This document shows, piece by piece, positions 63,340 to 64,000 of a stretch of 64,000 nucleotides of DNA; the first letter of the stretch is position 1; each line of letters starts with the position of its first letter. Source of the DNA: Bowmanella yangjiangensis (lineage in GTDB: Bacteria; Pseudomonadota; Gammaproteobacteria; Enterobacterales; Alteromonadaceae); assembly GCF_017255015.1 (NCBI RefSeq), contig NZ_JAFKCS010000015.1, positions 42,472 through 106,471 of the forward strand, written 5' to 3'. Under the pieces are notes generated by a model, which saw nothing but the letters and a program-made list of their open reading frames with translations, ran no database searches and was not told the origin of the DNA. The translations under genes and the position numbers were made by a program.

Positions 63340-64000
63340 ATGACTGAAAATTTTGCTCAACTTTTCGAAGAAAGTTTAAAACAGCTTGAAACTCGCCCTG
63401 GTGCCATTGTTAAAGGTACTGTAGTTGCTATCGACAAAGACATCGTTTTAGTAGATGCGGGTCTCAAGTCTGAAAGTGCCATCCCTGCCGAACAGTTCAA
63501 AAATGCTGAAGGCGTTCTGGAAATCGCAGTAGGCGACACTGTGGATGTAGCACTGGACGCTGTGGAAGATGGATTCGGTGAAACGATCCTTTCTCGTGAG
63601 AAAGCCAAGCGTCACGAAGCCTGGGTTGAGTTGGAAAAAGCATACGAAGAGAAAGCGACCATCAAGGGTATCATCAATGGCAAAGTCAAAGGTGGTTTTA
63701 CTGTTGAAGTTAACTCTGTACGCGCTTTCTTACCTGGTTCTTTGGTTGATGTACGTCCAGTGCGTGACACTATTCACCTGGAAGGCAAAGAGCTGGAATT
63801 CAAAGTTATCAAGTTGGACGCCAAGCGTAACAACGTAGTGGTATCTCGCCGCGCGGTTATTGAAGCTGAGAACAGTGCTGAGCGTGAAAGCCTGCTTGCC
63901 AACCTGGAAGAAGGTTTGGAAGTTAAAGGTATCGTTAAGAACCTGACCGACTACGGTGCATTCGTAGATCTGGGCGGTGTTGACGGTCTGCTGCACATCA
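63340..64000 (+). CDS. rpsA: 30S ribosomal protein S1 (5' part; continues beyond the window)
   Basis: The first 220 codons of rpsA are present; the gene runs off the right edge. [20 protein letters not shown] is the standard start, followed by S1 domain 1 ([20 protein letters not shown]) and domain 2 ([19 protein letters not shown]), the 30S-binding pair, then the start of domain 3 ([19 protein letters not shown]). S1 delivers mRNA to the ribosome and in enterobacteria represses its own translation via its leader. The leader here has no clear Shine-Dalgarno sequence, which is normal for this gene. Confidence 0.97.
   Translation, partial: MTENFAQLFEESLKQLETRPGAIVKGTVVAIDKDIVLVDAGLKSESAIPAEQFKNAEGVLEIAVGDTVDVALDAVEDGFGETILSREKAKRHEAWVELEKAYEEKATIKGIINGKVKGGFTVEVNSVRAFLPGSLVDVRPVRDTIHLEGKELEFKVIKLDAKRNNVVVSRRAVIEAENSAERESLLANLEEGLEVKGIVKNLTDYGAFVDLGGVDGLLHI

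Noticed and set aside
1..64000. tRNA, rRNA, CRISPR arrays, insertion sequences and prophage genes
   Set aside because: None was seen on either strand by inspection; small structured RNAs could be missed without a covariance search.

Overview
The window is chromosomal DNA of a gammaproteobacterium, most likely an Alteromonadales/Alteromonadaceae-type marine or aquatic organism. The evidence is the conserved block gyrA-serC-aroA-cmk-rpsA next to ubiG-gph and nrdA-nrdB-yfaE, the alaA-yfbR-dgt cluster, a DUF2058 (YaiL) protein, and gene sequences of gammaproteobacterial type. No rRNA, tRNA, insertion sequence, phage gene or CRISPR array was seen. Species-level assignment is not possible by eye.

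Layout. 0-9 kb: a secreted esterase, a divergent MFS exporter/MarR pair with twin palindromic operators, then an ECF sigma factor, FecR-type anti-sigma factor, STN-TonB-dependent receptor and secreted glycerophosphodiester phosphodiesterase. The sigma gene is preceded by a near-consensus Pho box placed exactly upstream of a -10 hexamer, so this locus looks like a phosphate-starvation-controlled cell-surface signalling and organophosphate uptake system. 9-18 kb: small accessory genes (three GNAT acetyltransferases, two NTF2/SnoaL-like proteins, RDD, DinB, DedA/YqaA, YjdF) and an overlapping operon of an MscS-like channel, a soluble MgtE_N-CBS protein and a full MgtE magnesium channel. 18-20 kb: an AT-richer patch with a TIR-domain protein (candidate defence NADase) and a small membrane protein interrupted by one in-frame UGA. 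20-31 kb: GFA and PhzF enzymes, a MerR regulator, a Tat-exported class V aminotransferase with an amidohydrolase, and a molybdenum hydroxylase operon (SRPBCC, XdhC, MocA-like, 2Fe-2S subunit, Mo subunit).

31-46 kb: DJ-1/PfpI, cysE, a decayed phnW (2-aminoethylphosphonate transaminase) pseudogene that still carries a perfect GntR/HutC-type operator, a DUF3108 protein, a tandem two-permease RND efflux system with one adaptor, YchJ, a SulA-like SOS division inhibitor with two opposed LexA boxes, and a CaiB/BaiF CoA-transferase paired with a large, divergent thiamine-diphosphate enzyme. 46-64 kb: mostly housekeeping: dgt, yfbR, alaA, an LRAT-like protein, a DUF2189 protein, yfaE-nrdB-nrdA with NrdR boxes and a long structured leader, gph, ubiG, gyrA, serC, aroA, cmk and the 5' part of rpsA.

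The strongest leads for something undescribed are the PhoB -> ECF sigma/FecR -> TonB receptor + GDPD cascade, the ThDP-enzyme/CoA-transferase pair, the TIR protein with its Cys-rich N-terminus, and the relic phnW gene with an intact operator. Gene starts were re-chosen where an internal ATG or GTG has a better ribosome-binding site or matches the usual family length.
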